A stretch of DNA of 64,000 bases. Origin: Desnuesiella massiliensis (lineage in GTDB: Bacteria; Bacillota; Clostridia; Clostridiales; Clostridiaceae). Below the pieces are notes generated by a model. That model was given only the letters and a program-made list of their open reading frames with translations. It had not been told where the DNA came from and did no database searches. Below, piece after piece: positions 27,353 through 36,442 of this stretch. Position numbers and translations under genes: made by a program. How positions within the stretch are numbered: position 1 is the first letter of the stretch; each line of letters starts with the position of its first letter. The stretch is taken from contig NZ_LN879456.1 in NCBI RefSeq assembly GCF_001403615.1, forward strand, positions 806,001-870,000, in the 5' to 3' direction.

Positions 27353-29560
27353 CTAAACTAGATTGTTTGGATTTATATCTATGTTTATTCTTATATCATT
27401 ATAAACCTCTTTTAAGGTTTCATAAACCATTTCTTTTACGTTTTTGTTGAAACTTTGGGTTAATTGTCCCTTTATAATGATTTGCCATCTAAAAAATTCA
27501 TTTATTTTTGATATAATACAAGGGGTTGGGCCTAATATCTCTATTTTATCATCTATTAATAATAAACTTCTTAAATTTATGGCAAGATTTTGTATATTTT
27601 TTATTAATAAATCCTCATTTTTACTGCTTAAAGTAATAGATAGAATCTTAGAAAAAGGAGGATAATTCATATCCTTTCTAATTTTAATTTCTTCTCTATA
27701 AAATCCATCATAATCATATTTCTGAGCTAATTTTATACTATAATTATCTGGTAAATAGGTTTGCACTATAACTCTCCCTTTTTTTCTCCCTCTTCCAGCT
27801 CTTCCTGCCACCTGAGTAATCAATTGGAAGGTTTTTTCATTTGATCTATAGTCAGGCAAATTTAAAGATAAATCTGCCGCCAGTACTCCTACTAAAGTAA
27901 CATTATGAAAATCTAATCCTTTTGCTACCATCTGAGTTCCTACTAATATATCAGCTTCCTGGTTTTTAAAACTATTATATATATCTTCATAGGAATTCTT
28001 TTTCCTGGTGGTATCTAAATCCATTCTTATTACTCTTGCTTCTGGAAAAGTTCTTTTAATAGCAGCTTCTACCTTTTCAGTACCAATTCCAAAATGCTTA
28101 ACATAGTTACTTTTGCAACTTGGGCAGGTATTAGTAGCTTTCATAGTTTTTCCACAATAGTGGCAGGATAAATAATTTCCTGACCAATGATAGGTTAAGG
28201 AAATATCGCAATTATCACATTTAAAAACATAACCGCATTTTCTGCAGGATACAAAAGTTGAAAAGCCTCTCCTATTTAAAAATAAAATTATCTGCTCCTT
28301 CTTATCTAAACTTTCCTTCATAGCCTCATATAATTCAGCACTAAAAATAGACTTATTATTATTTTTTAGTTCATCTCTCATATCGATGATTGTTAGCTTT
28401 GGCAGTTCTGCACTATCTACCCTATTATTTAACCTTAACAGCTCTATTTCACTTTTTTCTGACCTATAAAAGGTGTCTATACTAGGAGTAGCAGAGCCTA
28501 AAATCACCTTGCAATTATAAAGAACACTCTTATACTCAGCAATTTCTTTTGCATTATATTTAGGGTTGCTATCAGACTTATAGCTGCTTTCATGCTCCTC
28601 ATCGATTATTATAAAACCTAAATCGGTAAAAGGCAAAAATATAGCAGAACGAGCTCCAATAGCTAATTTAACCTTATTATTTTTTACCCTATGCCACTCA
28701 TCATGCCTTTCTCCATCAGATAACTTACTATGAAATACCGCTACATCTTTACCAAATCTCCCCTTAAATCTTTCTATCATTTGAGGAGTTAAAGCTATCT
28801 CAGGCACTAATATTATTGTACTTTTATCCATATTCATGGCATGCTCTGCCAAATTCATATATACTTCAGTTTTTCCACTGCCTGTTATTCCTTTAATTAA
28901 AAACAAGGATTTATTTGAATTTATTATATGACTAATAACTTTCTCTTGATCCTCAGTTAAACTCTTCTTGTGGTAGGAGGTATATTGTTTTACGTTATAC
29001 CTTTGAACCACAGAATCTTGTTTTATTATGTATCCATGCTTTATTAAAGTATTAATAGAACTAAGTGAAATATGATATAGATTTACTAAATCACTTCTTG
29101 TAAAGGAGCCATTATTGTCTTCTATTATCTTATAGATGTTTATATATGGCTCTTTATATAGCTTTCCTTGAAAAACAACTTCGGTATTAATGTATAATTT
29201 TTCTAAAGTCTTATGTTTTTTTCCTTCTAATATTCCTGGTGCTATAACCAGCTTTATGGCATCAATATAGCTACAAAGATATTTATCCTTCATAAAATTA
29301 ATAAGTTCTAAATCCTTTTGAGAAATCATAGGCTTTTCATCTATAACCTTTGAGATTTCCTTAAGTTTATGATGTTCTAAAATATCCTCGTATAATTCCA
29401 TTACAAATCCGTCTATAATTTTATTTCCTTTACCAAAGGGTACTTTTACTCTATGCCCTATATGTAATTTACCTATATACTCTGAAGGTATAACATAAGT
29501 AAAAATTTTATCCAATTGTATAGACTCACTATTAATTACAACACCTGCATATTTAAACAT
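27353..29560 (-). CDS. priA: Primosomal protein N' (replication restart helicase)
   Basis: This 735-residue helicase reloads the replisome at abandoned forks. It has an N-terminal DNA-binding domain, Walker A ITGSGKTEVY, a DEEH box, paired cysteine zinc motifs (CRKCGYVFKCDNC, CHYCG, CPSC) and C-terminal helicase motifs (QVAGRAGRG). The length is full. Confidence 0.97.
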   Translation of the reverse strand: MFKYAGVVINSESIQLDKIFTYVIPSEYIGKLHIGHRVKVPFGKGNKIIDGFVMELYEDILEHHKLKEISKVIDEKPMISQKDLELINFMKDKYLCSYIDAIKLVIAPGILEGKKHKTLEKLYINTEVVFQGKLYKEPYINIYKIIEDNNGSFTRSDLVNLYHISLSSINTLIKHGYIIKQDSVVQRYNVKQYTSYHKKSLTEDQEKVISHIINSNKSLFLIKGITGSGKTEVYMNLAEHAMNMDKSTIILVPEIALTPQMIERFKGRFGKDVAVFHSKLSDGERHDEWHRVKNNKVKLAIGARSAIFLPFTDLGFIIIDEEHESSYKSDSNPKYNAKEIAEYKSVLYNCKVILGSATPSIDTFYRSEKSEIELLRLNNRVDSAELPKLTIIDMRDELKNNNKSIFSAELYEAMKESLDKKEQIILFLNRRGFSTFVSCRKCGYVFKCDNCDISLTYHWSGNYLSCHYCGKTMKATNTCPSCKSNYVKHFGIGTEKVEAAIKRTFPEARVIRMDLDTTRKKNSYEDIYNSFKNQEADILVGTQMVAKGLDFHNVTLVGVLAADLSLNLPDYRSNEKTFQLITQVAGRAGRGRKKGRVIVQTYLPDNYSIKLAQKYDYDGFYREEIKIRKDMNYPPFSKILSITLSSKNEDLLIKNIQNLAINLRSLLLIDDKIEILGPTPCIISKINEFFRWQIIIKGQLTQSFNKNVKEMVYETLKEVYNDIRINIDINPNNLV

Positions 29561-29593
29561 GAAATCACCCTTTTATAAAATAAAAAAGCGCAG

Positions 29594-30781
29594 CTAGCGC
29601 CTTTTATTAATTAAATCAAATAGATGTTTTGCTACAGCTCTTTTGCTCATGGTGTCAAGATATAATTCCTCACCTTTATTATCTAAAATAATGACTTTAT
29701 TATTATCTGAGGCAAAACCAGTATCCTTGGAAGATATATCGTTAGCAACAATATAATCTAAATTCTTTCTTTTAAGCTTATCCTTAGCATTATTTAATAC
29801 ATTGGAGCTCTCTGCTGCAAATCCTACTAAAATTTGATTTCTTTTTTCTTTTCCTAATAGGTTTAGAATATCGTTATCTCTTTCAAATTCAAGCAGCAAG
29901 TTTTCTTCTTTCTTTTTAATCTTTTCTTCGCTATAGTTTTTAGGCTTATAATCCGCAACTGCTGCAGACTTTATCACTATATGACTAGTTTCATATTTAT
30001 CTAATATGACTCTTAGCATTTCCTCATTAGTATTTACTTTAACTACATCTACGCCAAAAGGAGTTTCTAGGCTTGTAGGTCCTGTAATTAAAGTTACTTG
30101 AGCTCCTCTGTCCCTTGCCTCTTCTGCAATGGCATAGCCCATTTTTCCCGTAGATCTATTAGTTATAAATCTAACTGGATCAATAGGTGCTATGGTAGGT
30201 CCTGCGGTAACTAATACTTTCTTACCCTCTAGGTCCTTTGTATCATAAATCATTGAAGCTACTATATCAGAAATAAGCTTAGTATCCTCAAGCTTACCCC
30301 TTCCTGTATCCCCACAGGCTAATCTGCCGCTTGCAGGTTCAATAAAGGCATATCCAAATTCCTTTAATTTATCTATGTTCTTTTGAACTATAGGATTATC
30401 GTACATATTAGTATTCATAGCTGGTGCAAAAACCACTGGAGCCTTTGTGGCCATTATAGTGGTTGATAGCATATCGTCTGCTATACCATTAGCTACCTTA
30501 CCTATAATATTAGCCGTAGCTGGTACAATTAGCATTAAATCTGCCTTTTTAGCTAAAGAAATATGTTGAATTTCCCAAGCTCTAGGCTCTGCAAACATAT
30601 CTGTTACAACAAGATTCTGACTCAAAGATTGAAAGCTTAAAGGCGTTACAAATTTAGTAGCAGAATCCGTCATAATAACATGTGTATCTATGTTCTTCTT
30701 TCTTAAAGTGCTTATAACATCTAAAGCTTTATATGCAGCTATTCCTCCGGTGACCCCTATAACTACACATTTATTACTCAT
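29594..30781 (-). CDS. coaBC: Bifunctional phosphopantothenoylcysteine decarboxylase/synthetase
   Basis: This 395-residue protein performs two CoA steps. The N-terminal CoaC flavoprotein domain (about 1-185) has GVTGGIAAYKA and PAMNTNMYDNP; the C-terminal CoaB ligase has TAGPTIAPIDPVRFITNRSTGKMG. It precedes priA, the standard order. Confidence 0.97.
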   Translation of the reverse strand: MSNKCVVIGVTGGIAAYKALDVISTLRKKNIDTHVIMTDSATKFVTPLSFQSLSQNLVVTDMFAEPRAWEIQHISLAKKADLMLIVPATANIIGKVANGIADDMLSTTIMATKAPVVFAPAMNTNMYDNPIVQKNIDKLKEFGYAFIEPASGRLACGDTGRGKLEDTKLISDIVASMIYDTKDLEGKKVLVTAGPTIAPIDPVRFITNRSTGKMGYAIAEEARDRGAQVTLITGPTSLETPFGVDVVKVNTNEEMLRVILDKYETSHIVIKSAAVADYKPKNYSEEKIKKKEENLLLEFERDNDILNLLGKEKRNQILVGFAAESSNVLNNAKDKLKRKNLDYIVANDISSKDTGFASDNNKVIILDNKGEELYLDTMSKRAVAKHLFDLINKRR

Positions 30782-30783
30782 TA

Positions 30784-31002
30784 CTACTTTAACCCTTCCT
30801 TTAAGGTTTCATATTCTATAAAACCAGCGTTAACTTCATTTATTGCAACAGTTAATGGCTTATTTGAATCTGTATAGATCATAGCATCTGATCCCTCTAT
30901 TAGCTGTCTAGCTCTTTTAGACGTTACAATTACTAAAGAGTATCTATTGTCAACCTTTTCTAATAAATCAGTTATTGATGGATTAATCATAGAGTTGTTC
31001 AT
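30784..31002 (-). CDS. rpoZ: RNA polymerase omega subunit
   Basis: This is a 72-residue omega subunit with the conserved RYSLVIVTSKRARQL helix and the later NKPLTVAINEV segment. It overlaps gmk by 20 bases and is followed after one base by coaBC. Confidence 0.95.
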   Translation of the reverse strand: MNNSMINPSITDLLEKVDNRYSLVIVTSKRARQLIEGSDAMIYTDSNKPLTVAINEVNAGFIEYETLKEGLK

Positions 31003-31609
31003 GGATTAGACCCTCCTTTGAGTTTAATATTTTTTCTTTAATTCTATCTACTCTACATCTCTCTGCAACTAAAATGCTCTCTATTTTTTTTACTGCATCA
31101 TTTACTTTGTCATTAACCACAGCATAATTATATTTAGAAATATAGTTTATTTCTTGATAAGCAGATTTAAACCTAGTCATAAGTGATTCTTGCGTTTCGC
31201 TTCCCCTATTAATTATCCTCTGCCTAAGCTCTTCCATAGAAGGAGGAAGAATAAATATAAATACTCCTTCGGATACCTTTTCCTTAACTCGTAAGGCTCC
31301 TTGAATATCTATTTCTAATATGACATCTATACCCTTATCTAGCATCTCTTCAACCTTTGACTTAGGAGTTCCGTAAAAGTTACCATAAACTTCTGCATAC
31401 TCTAGAAAATCTTCTAATTCAATTTTTTTTTGAAACTCTTCTCTATCAACAAAATAATAGTTAATACCTTCAATTTCTCCCTGTCTAGGTTTTCTAGTGG
31501 TAGCTGATACAGATATCCAATAATCATTTCTTTCTAGCAAGGCCTTGCATATAGTTCCCTTTCCTGCTCCAGAAGGCCCGGAAATTACTATTAACAGTCC
31601 CCTAGTCAT
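30983..31609 (-). CDS. gmk: Guanylate kinase
   Basis: This 208-residue enzyme phosphorylates GMP. The P-loop GPSGAGKGT is at residues 10-18, and SVSATTRKPRQGEIEGINYYFV forms the GMP-binding site. It lies in the remA-gmk-rpoZ operon. Confidence 0.97.
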   Translation of the reverse strand: MTRGLLIVISGPSGAGKGTICKALLERNDYWISVSATTRKPRQGEIEGINYYFVDREEFQKKIELEDFLEYAEVYGNFYGTPKSKVEEMLDKGIDVILEIDIQGALRVKEKVSEGVFIFILPPSMEELRQRIINRGSETQESLMTRFKSAYQEINYISKYNYAVVNDKVNDAVKKIESILVAERCRVDRIKEKILNSKEGLIHEQLYD

Positions 31610-31881
31610 TATTCATCTACCTCTTCTATGTTATCATCTTCTTTTGAGGATAATCTATGCGCAACTGTTTCAGGTTGTACCGCAGAAAGAATTACATGGT
31701 CGCTATCTGTAATAATTACAGCTCTTGTTCTTCTGCCATAGGTAGCATCAATTAGCATCCCTCTGTCTCTAGCCTCTTGGATTATTCTTTTTATCGGTGC
31801 TGATTCTGGACTAACTATAGCTACAAGCCTATTAGCTGAAACTATATTTCCAAAGCCGATATTAATTAGTTTAATACTCAT
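31609..31881 (-). CDS. remA: RemA-type regulator (DUF370, YlzA)
   Basis: This 90-residue protein belongs to the RemA family, DNA-binding regulators of matrix and osmoprotection genes in Bacillus. The core KLINIGFGNIVSANRLVAIV and the basic patch TYGRRTRAVI are conserved. It overlaps gmk at the stop/start junction. Confidence 0.92.
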   Translation of the reverse strand: MSIKLINIGFGNIVSANRLVAIVSPESAPIKRIIQEARDRGMLIDATYGRRTRAVIITDSDHVILSAVQPETVAHRLSSKEDDNIEEVDE

Positions 31882-31900
31882 AATCTTCCTCCTAAATTCA

Positions 31901-32782
31901 TCATTCTATATTCTGTACTTGCTCTCTAATTTTCTCTATTTCATTTTTAATATTTAAAACTAGATTAGTAATTTCTAAATCTTGAGATTTTGAAGCTATG
32001 GTATTAGCTTCTCTATTCATTTCCTGAACTATAAAGTCCAACTTCCTTCCTATAGGCTCCTCTAATTCTAAAGTGGCTTTAGTTTGTTCTATATGGCTGT
32101 TTAACCTTGTTATTTCTTCATCAATACAGCATTTATCAGCAAAGACAGCCACTTCCATACTTAATCTATTCTCATCTAAGCTAGCAACTTCAACAAGCTC
32201 TTGTATTCTCTCTTCTAATTTCTTCTTATAATCTATTACCACCTTAGGAGACTTCTCTTCAATTTTCATCATATTTGACTTAATTATATCACATTTATTT
32301 AATATATCTATTTTTAGCTTTTCTCCCTCTACAACTCTCATGGCAGAAAGCTTATCTAGGGAATTTTCCATTAAAAAAGAGAGTTCTTTCCACATTAACT
32401 CTAAATCATCTTCTTTTTCTTCTTGATAGATAACATCTGGAAAACGTGCAATCAAGGATAAGGTTATGTCATTTTTAACCTCAAATCTTCCTTGAAGCTC
32501 TGCTAAACATTTGTAATAGCTATCTGCTAAATCAGAATTTAATTTAGCCATACTATCTCTTTTACCATAGTCTTTATAATTAATGAATACGTCAACTTTC
32601 CCTCTATTTAACTTTTCACTAACAACTCTTCTTATTCTCTCTTCAAGAGAAATCATCCCTCTTGGCATTCGCACATTTAAATCTAAGTATCTGTGATTTA
32701 CACTTTTTATTTCAACTAAAAAGCAATGGTCACTACCTTCATCACTACTAGCTCTTCCAAAGCCTGTCATACTCCTAACCAT
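31901..32782 (-). CDS. YicC family endoribonuclease-like protein
   Basis: This 293-residue protein begins VRSMTGFGRA and ends with the conserved QNIE-type tail. YicC proteins act in RNA turnover. It is the first gene of the string that leads to priA. Confidence 0.93.
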   Translation of the reverse strand: MVRSMTGFGRASSDEGSDHCFLVEIKSVNHRYLDLNVRMPRGMISLEERIRRVVSEKLNRGKVDVFINYKDYGKRDSMAKLNSDLADSYYKCLAELQGRFEVKNDITLSLIARFPDVIYQEEKEDDLELMWKELSFLMENSLDKLSAMRVVEGEKLKIDILNKCDIIKSNMMKIEEKSPKVVIDYKKKLEERIQELVEVASLDENRLSMEVAVFADKCCIDEEITRLNSHIEQTKATLELEEPIGRKLDFIVQEMNREANTIASKSQDLEITNLVLNIKNEIEKIREQVQNIE

Positions 32783-32885
32783 TTAAATCCTCCTTTGATT
32801 GTTTCCAATTCATATTCCTTATTATACATAAAGTACAAATGAAATTTCAAGCATTATTTAAAAATAAAGACCTAAAGTGAGATAA

Positions 32886-34034
32886 TTAATAATAAATATC
32901 TATTTTGGAGAAAGCTCGCTCTATAGTATCTTCATTTTGAGTTAAGGATATTCTAAAATGGTTATATCCTATTTTTCCAAAAACATAGCCGGGTGTTACC
33001 ACAATACTACTCTTATATAATAATTCTTCACAAAATTCATCAGTGGTATACTTTTGAGGGACATTGCACCAGCAATAAAAAGTGCCTTTACCTTTAAAGA
33101 AAGATATGTTTTTTTCCATTAAAATATTCTCTAAAACTATTCTTCTTTGGTTGTAGATTTTCTTTATTTTTTCCAAATAATCTTCTCCTAAGCTTAATGC
33201 TGCTATAGCGCTATATTGAATAGGCATAAATTGTCCAGAATCTGTATTAGATTTTATTTTTAATAAAGCTTCAATTATACTTTTATCACCAACAGCATAT
33301 CCTATTCTAAATCCAGTCATATTAAAGCTTTTAGAAAAGGTTCCGAATTCTATGCAATTATTCTTACCACCCATCAAAATAGATAAGGGTTCTATCTCTG
33401 GATTTAAAATTTCATTGTAAGCATTATCATTGCATAAAACAATATTGTATTTCTCACTAAAAGCTTTTACCTTACTTAAAAAGTCGCTATTAAGCACAGC
33501 TCCTGTTGGGTTATTAGGGTAGTTTATTATCATTAATTTAGCTATCTTTGAAATACTCTCTGGGATTATATCTAATCTTGGGTAATATCCCTGACTTTCT
33601 ATCAATGGCATTTTATAAGGTATTACCCCCCAAAGTTTACTACAGGTTTCATAAACGGGATAGCCTGGTTGAGGTATTATAGCATAATCGTTTATATCAC
33701 ATACTGCTGGAAAAATATTGCTTATACCTTCTTTAGACCCAATTAATATTATGATTTCATTTGTATCTAAGTCAACATTATAAACTTTTTTATAATATTT
33801 TATTATTTTCTCTTTTAATGGTAATATACCCTCATAAGGCGGATATTTATTGATATGCTTATAACTTAATGACTCTACTAATGCATTTTTTATAGATGGA
33901 TGCAGTTCTAGATCAGGATCTCCTATTCCAAAATCAAATATCTCTTTACCTTCACTTAGAAGTCTGTTTTTTATATTATCCATTCTTTTAAAGTGATACT
34001 GCTCTATCATAGCTATCCTATTATTTATTTTCAA
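32886..34034 (-). CDS. PLP-dependent class I/II aminotransferase
   Basis: This is a 382-residue fold-type I aminotransferase. The lysine motif FGTFSKSFNMTGFRIGY carries the Schiff-base lysine, and YPNNPTGAV is the conserved substrate-side loop. It most resembles the LL-diaminopimelate or aspartate aminotransferase group, but the substrate is not certain. Its upstream region carries a 15-bp inverted repeat at 34058-34098 that may be an operator. Confidence 0.87.
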   Translation of the reverse strand: MKINNRIAMIEQYHFKRMDNIKNRLLSEGKEIFDFGIGDPDLELHPSIKNALVESLSYKHINKYPPYEGILPLKEKIIKYYKKVYNVDLDTNEIIILIGSKEGISNIFPAVCDINDYAIIPQPGYPVYETCSKLWGVIPYKMPLIESQGYYPRLDIIPESISKIAKLMIINYPNNPTGAVLNSDFLSKVKAFSEKYNIVLCNDNAYNEILNPEIEPLSILMGGKNNCIEFGTFSKSFNMTGFRIGYAVGDKSIIEALLKIKSNTDSGQFMPIQYSAIAALSLGEDYLEKIKKIYNQRRIVLENILMEKNISFFKGKGTFYCWCNVPQKYTTDEFCEELLYKSSIVVTPGYVFGKIGYNHFRISLTQNEDTIERAFSKIDIYY

Positions 34035-34057
34035 TTTTATACACTCCTACAAAATTC

Positions 34058-34098
34058 TTTGTATCATAATATTCAAAAGCAATATATTATGATACAAA
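34058..34098. promoter_or_regulatory. 15-bp inverted repeat upstream of the aminotransferase gene
   Basis: The arms TTTGTATCATAATAT and ATATTATGATACAAA are perfect complements separated by 11 bases. It ends 24 bases upstream of the aminotransferase ATG. No T-run follows in the terminator position, so an operator or an RNA structure is more likely. Confidence 0.5.
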
Positions 34099-34100
34099 CA

Positions 34101-34127
34101 AAGGATATCGAATGCTTCGATATCCTT
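34101..34127 (-). terminator. Terminator after the asparaginase gene
   Basis: AAGGATATCGA and TCGATATCCTT form an 11-bp stem eight bases downstream of the stop codon. Confidence 0.75.
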
Positions 34128-34134
34128 AAAATAA

Positions 34135-35130
34135 TTACATATTGTTAGTGTATAAATCTCTTTCAAATATTTCCCTTACCTTTTCAATATCTTCTGTAAA
34201 GCTTAAGGCCACCATTAACTTTATTCTAGCCTTTTGACCTGGTAGATTGTCTCCAAAAATAACTCCTAGGTTTCTTAGTTCCTTGCCTCCTCCATGATAT
34301 CCATAAGAATCAAAAACTCTTCCCTCAAAGCATCTGGAAACTATTACTACAGCTACATTTTTAGCTATTGCATTTTCAATTCCTTCTACCATATGTGGAG
34401 GTATGTTTCCTCTACCCATAGCTTCTACCACAATACCTTTGTCCCCTTGATCTACACAAAAATTAATTAAACGTGAATCCATCCCTGCAGCGCATTTTAT
34501 TAAAGCCACCCCAGCTGAGATATTTCTAATTGGAATACTTTGTTTATTTAGACTGTTCCTATAAAAAATCACTTTATTATTATCAACGATTCCGATAGGC
34601 CCAAAATTTGGAGTTTTAAAAGCATTTAAGCTCATAGAATTTGCTTTTGTAACTTCTGAAGCACAATTCAATTCACCATTTAAGCATACCAGTACCCCTC
34701 TGTTCCTTGCCTCCTCAGAAATAGCAGTGCAAATGGCTGCTGCCAAATTAGAAGGTCCATCATATCCAAGCTCTGAACCACTCCTCATAGAACCCGTAAA
34801 AACCACAGGTTTTTCAGTACTTATAGTTAAATCTAGCAAATATGCTGTTTCCTCTAGTGAATCTGTACCATGAGTTACTACCACCCCACATATATCTTCT
34901 CTATTTAAAAGCTCTTGAACATATTGGGATAATTCTAACATCATATCTGGGGACATATGCGGACCTGGCAAGCTAGAAAATGTATAGGACTCTACTTGAG
35001 CATATCTTTCTATGCCAGTAACCATGGACATTATTTCCTCTCCTGTTAAACTAGGAACGGCTGCCTTTATTCTTGGATCCACTTTCATTGAAATGGTACC
35101 ACCATTAAAAACTACTGCAACTTTTTTCAT
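34135..35130 (-). CDS. L-asparaginase
   Basis: This 331-residue enzyme hydrolyses asparagine. The first catalytic threonine lies in NGGTISM near the N-terminus, and the second in VVTHGTDSLEETAYLL. No signal peptide is visible, so it is probably cytoplasmic. The ATG at 35130 is chosen because TTGGAGGGG lies at proper distance. Confidence 0.93.
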   Translation of the reverse strand: MKKVAVVFNGGTISMKVDPRIKAAVPSLTGEEIMSMVTGIERYAQVESYTFSSLPGPHMSPDMMLELSQYVQELLNREDICGVVVTHGTDSLEETAYLLDLTISTEKPVVFTGSMRSGSELGYDGPSNLAAAICTAISEEARNRGVLVCLNGELNCASEVTKANSMSLNAFKTPNFGPIGIVDNNKVIFYRNSLNKQSIPIRNISAGVALIKCAAGMDSRLINFCVDQGDKGIVVEAMGRGNIPPHMVEGIENAIAKNVAVVIVSRCFEGRVFDSYGYHGGGKELRNLGVIFGDNLPGQKARIKLMVALSFTEDIEKVREIFERDLYTNNM

Positions 35131-35227
35131 TATATACCCCTCCAACATAAAATATGTACTTTACAAATATATTTTATATTATTTTTCTTAGTAAAGCATT
35201 ACAAATATTAAATAAATAAATAAATAA

Positions 35228-35256
35228 AAAAGCTGTTAGCAAAATCTAACAGCTTA
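35228..35256 (-). terminator. Terminator after the 50-aa ORF
   Basis: AGCTGTTAG and CTAACAGCT form a strong stem followed by TTTTTTATTT in the minus direction. Confidence 0.85.
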
Positions 35257-35406
35257 TTTCCTTTTCATATTGTTATGAAGTTTGTTTATTCTTTCTTCAC
35301 TTAACCCGGTCATATTAATTATTTCAGTTATACCTACACCTTTATCTAATAATTCTTTTGCTCTTTCTGCTGCCTCTTCATACTCACCATGCCTAAATTT
35401 TTTCAT
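35254..35406 (-). CDS. Small charged protein (50 aa), Rpn/PD-(D/E)XK C-terminus-like
   Basis: This 50-codon frame has a good Shine-Dalgarno (AAGGAG, eight bases from the ATG) and a terminator at its stop. The sequence AKELLDKGVGITEIINMTGL followed by SEERI resembles the C-terminal tail of Rpn-type recombination-promoting nucleases, so it may be a free-standing remnant of such a gene. No catalytic domain is present. Confidence 0.55.
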   Translation of the reverse strand: MKKFRHGEYEEAAERAKELLDKGVGITEIINMTGLSEERINKLHNNMKRK

Positions 35407-35426
35407 AAAATCAACTCCTTATACAA

Positions 35427-35543
35427 TTATTCTATAGCTCCCTTAGATCTATGCTTTTTCATTTCCTCTTCATAAATTGTATCCGGCTTTGATTTCTTAT
35501 TACTTACCTTTTTCTTAGCTTTCTTATCCTCTGTATGTGTCAT
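35427..35543 (-). CDS. Possible small lysine-rich ORF (38 aa)
   Basis: This 38-codon frame encodes a lysine-rich peptide and lies 20 bases upstream of the 50-residue gene. It has no recognisable Shine-Dalgarno. Its ATG lies eight bases outside one end of the palindrome-bounded element at 35551-35719, so it may be the 3' part of a gene interrupted by that element. Confidence 0.3.
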   Translation of the reverse strand: MTHTEDKKAKKKVSNKKSKPDTIYEEEMKKHRSKGAIE

Positions 35544-35550
35544 ATTGCGC

Positions 35551-35719
35551 CGTTGAGTAAAACCTGCTAAAATCTAATAGGTTTATTCCTTATTCATTGC
35601 AACCTGTTTTATCATAAGACTACTCCAGTTGGTATGTTGCTCCAAAGGCTTAAATTCCGATACAAGGCACCGTACTTACTTATAATTGCTTAATAATGCT
35701 AAATTATAAGCTCTCAACG
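35551..35719 (-). mobile_element. IS605-like non-autonomous palindrome-bounded element (169 bp)
   Basis: The segment is bounded by CGTTGAG and CTCAACG. Near one end is the hairpin CTTATAATT/AATTATAAG (35679-35710) and near the other AAACCT/AGGTTT (35560-35584). On the minus strand it reads AAAACAGG, then GAATAAGGAAT, and ends in TTTTACTCAA, which resembles the right-end and guide-RNA scaffold region found after tnpB in clostridial IS605/IS1341 elements. No tnpA or tnpB is present. I infer a palindrome-associated relic. Confidence 0.5.
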
Positions 35720-35856
35720 TTCTCCTTTCTATATATATTTACCATATTATAAGAAAAAGCTTTATGATTGCTTTCTCACTTTTTCTTTTAATTAATATAT
35801 ATAGTTTAAACAGTTATACTTTATTTATTCCGACAAACTTAAAAATAGTTACATAC

Positions 35857-35958
35857 AGGAGGATGTTAAAAACATAGGTGCTCTTTTTCGCGGGCCGCTC
35901 GTGGGGCTCCACGCGCGGTGTAGCGAAACCTATAGAGTACCTTTTTTCACAGCCTCCT
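35857..35958. repeat. GC-rich ~100-bp near-palindrome
   Basis: Successive complementary arms are AGGAGGATGT/ACAGCCTCCT, AGGTGCTCT/AGAGTACCT, TTTCGC/GCGAAA, CCGC/GCGG and CGTGG/CCACG around the tetraloop GGCT (35905-35908). The core is far more GC-rich than its surroundings. No coding frame fits. It could be a structured RNA gene, a folded mobile repeat or a recombination site. Confidence 0.7.
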
Positions 35959-35971
35959 ACAGATATAATAA

Positions 35972-36013
35972 AATATTTTGAAAATATTTCCTTGGTAATA
36001 TTTTCAAAATATT
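35972..36013 (-). terminator. AT-rich 17-bp inverted repeat after the coiled-coil gene
   Basis: The arms AATATTTTGAAAATATT and AATATTTTCAAAATATT are perfect complements separated by eight bases, and each arm is itself near-palindromic. It lies nine bases past the stop of the gene at 36023 and probably ends its transcript. Confidence 0.6.
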
Positions 36014-36022
36014 CTCAATAAG

Positions 36023-36442
36023 CTAAATATACTCCATATTTATTAAACTATTTATTCCTTCTATTCTATCCTGTAGCTGTATTATTTCTATATAAATCTG
36101 CTGAAGAGTACTTACATTCTCTGCAGAAGTGTCCTTTAAAAGCTCGTCTCTTGCACTTACCAATCCTTTTAAGGCTATTTTTTTCCTATTAATATAGTTT
36201 GTATATTCTTCTATTTCTTTATTTCTAGCTTCAATATCGGATTCTATATCCTGCATTATGCTAAGCTGACTCTCTACTTTAATTATGTTTATATAGGTTA
36301 AAGCTATGTCCTCAAATAATTTAGTTGCTTCGTTCCACTTTTTGAAGTTGATTTCTGTGAGAAATTTAATCTTTTCCTGATCTAATTTTTTTAAATTTTC
36401 TTCTATAGATTTTATTTCCATATTAAAATTTAAAATGTCCAT
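36023..36442 (-). CDS. Hypothetical coiled-coil protein
   Basis: This 139-residue all-helical protein has heptad-like charged segments (about residues 10-30 and 60-130) and no membrane helix or cysteine. I do not recognise the family; length and composition resemble small cytoplasmic FlgN-like or chaperone-like helical proteins but no specific motif supports that. I chose the ATG at 36442 because the upstream in-frame ATG lies within the GGAGG Shine-Dalgarno. It stands alone. Confidence 0.6.
   Translation of the reverse strand: MDILNFNMEIKSIEENLKKLDQEKIKFLTEINFKKWNEATKLFEDIALTYINIIKVESQLSIMQDIESDIEARNKEIEEYTNYINRKKIALKGLVSARDELLKDTSAENVSTLQQIYIEIIQLQDRIEGINSLINMEYI

Noticed and set aside
35860..36015. 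CRISPR array
   Set aside because: The repeats here are single inverted repeats, not regularly spaced direct repeats; no cas genes are present.
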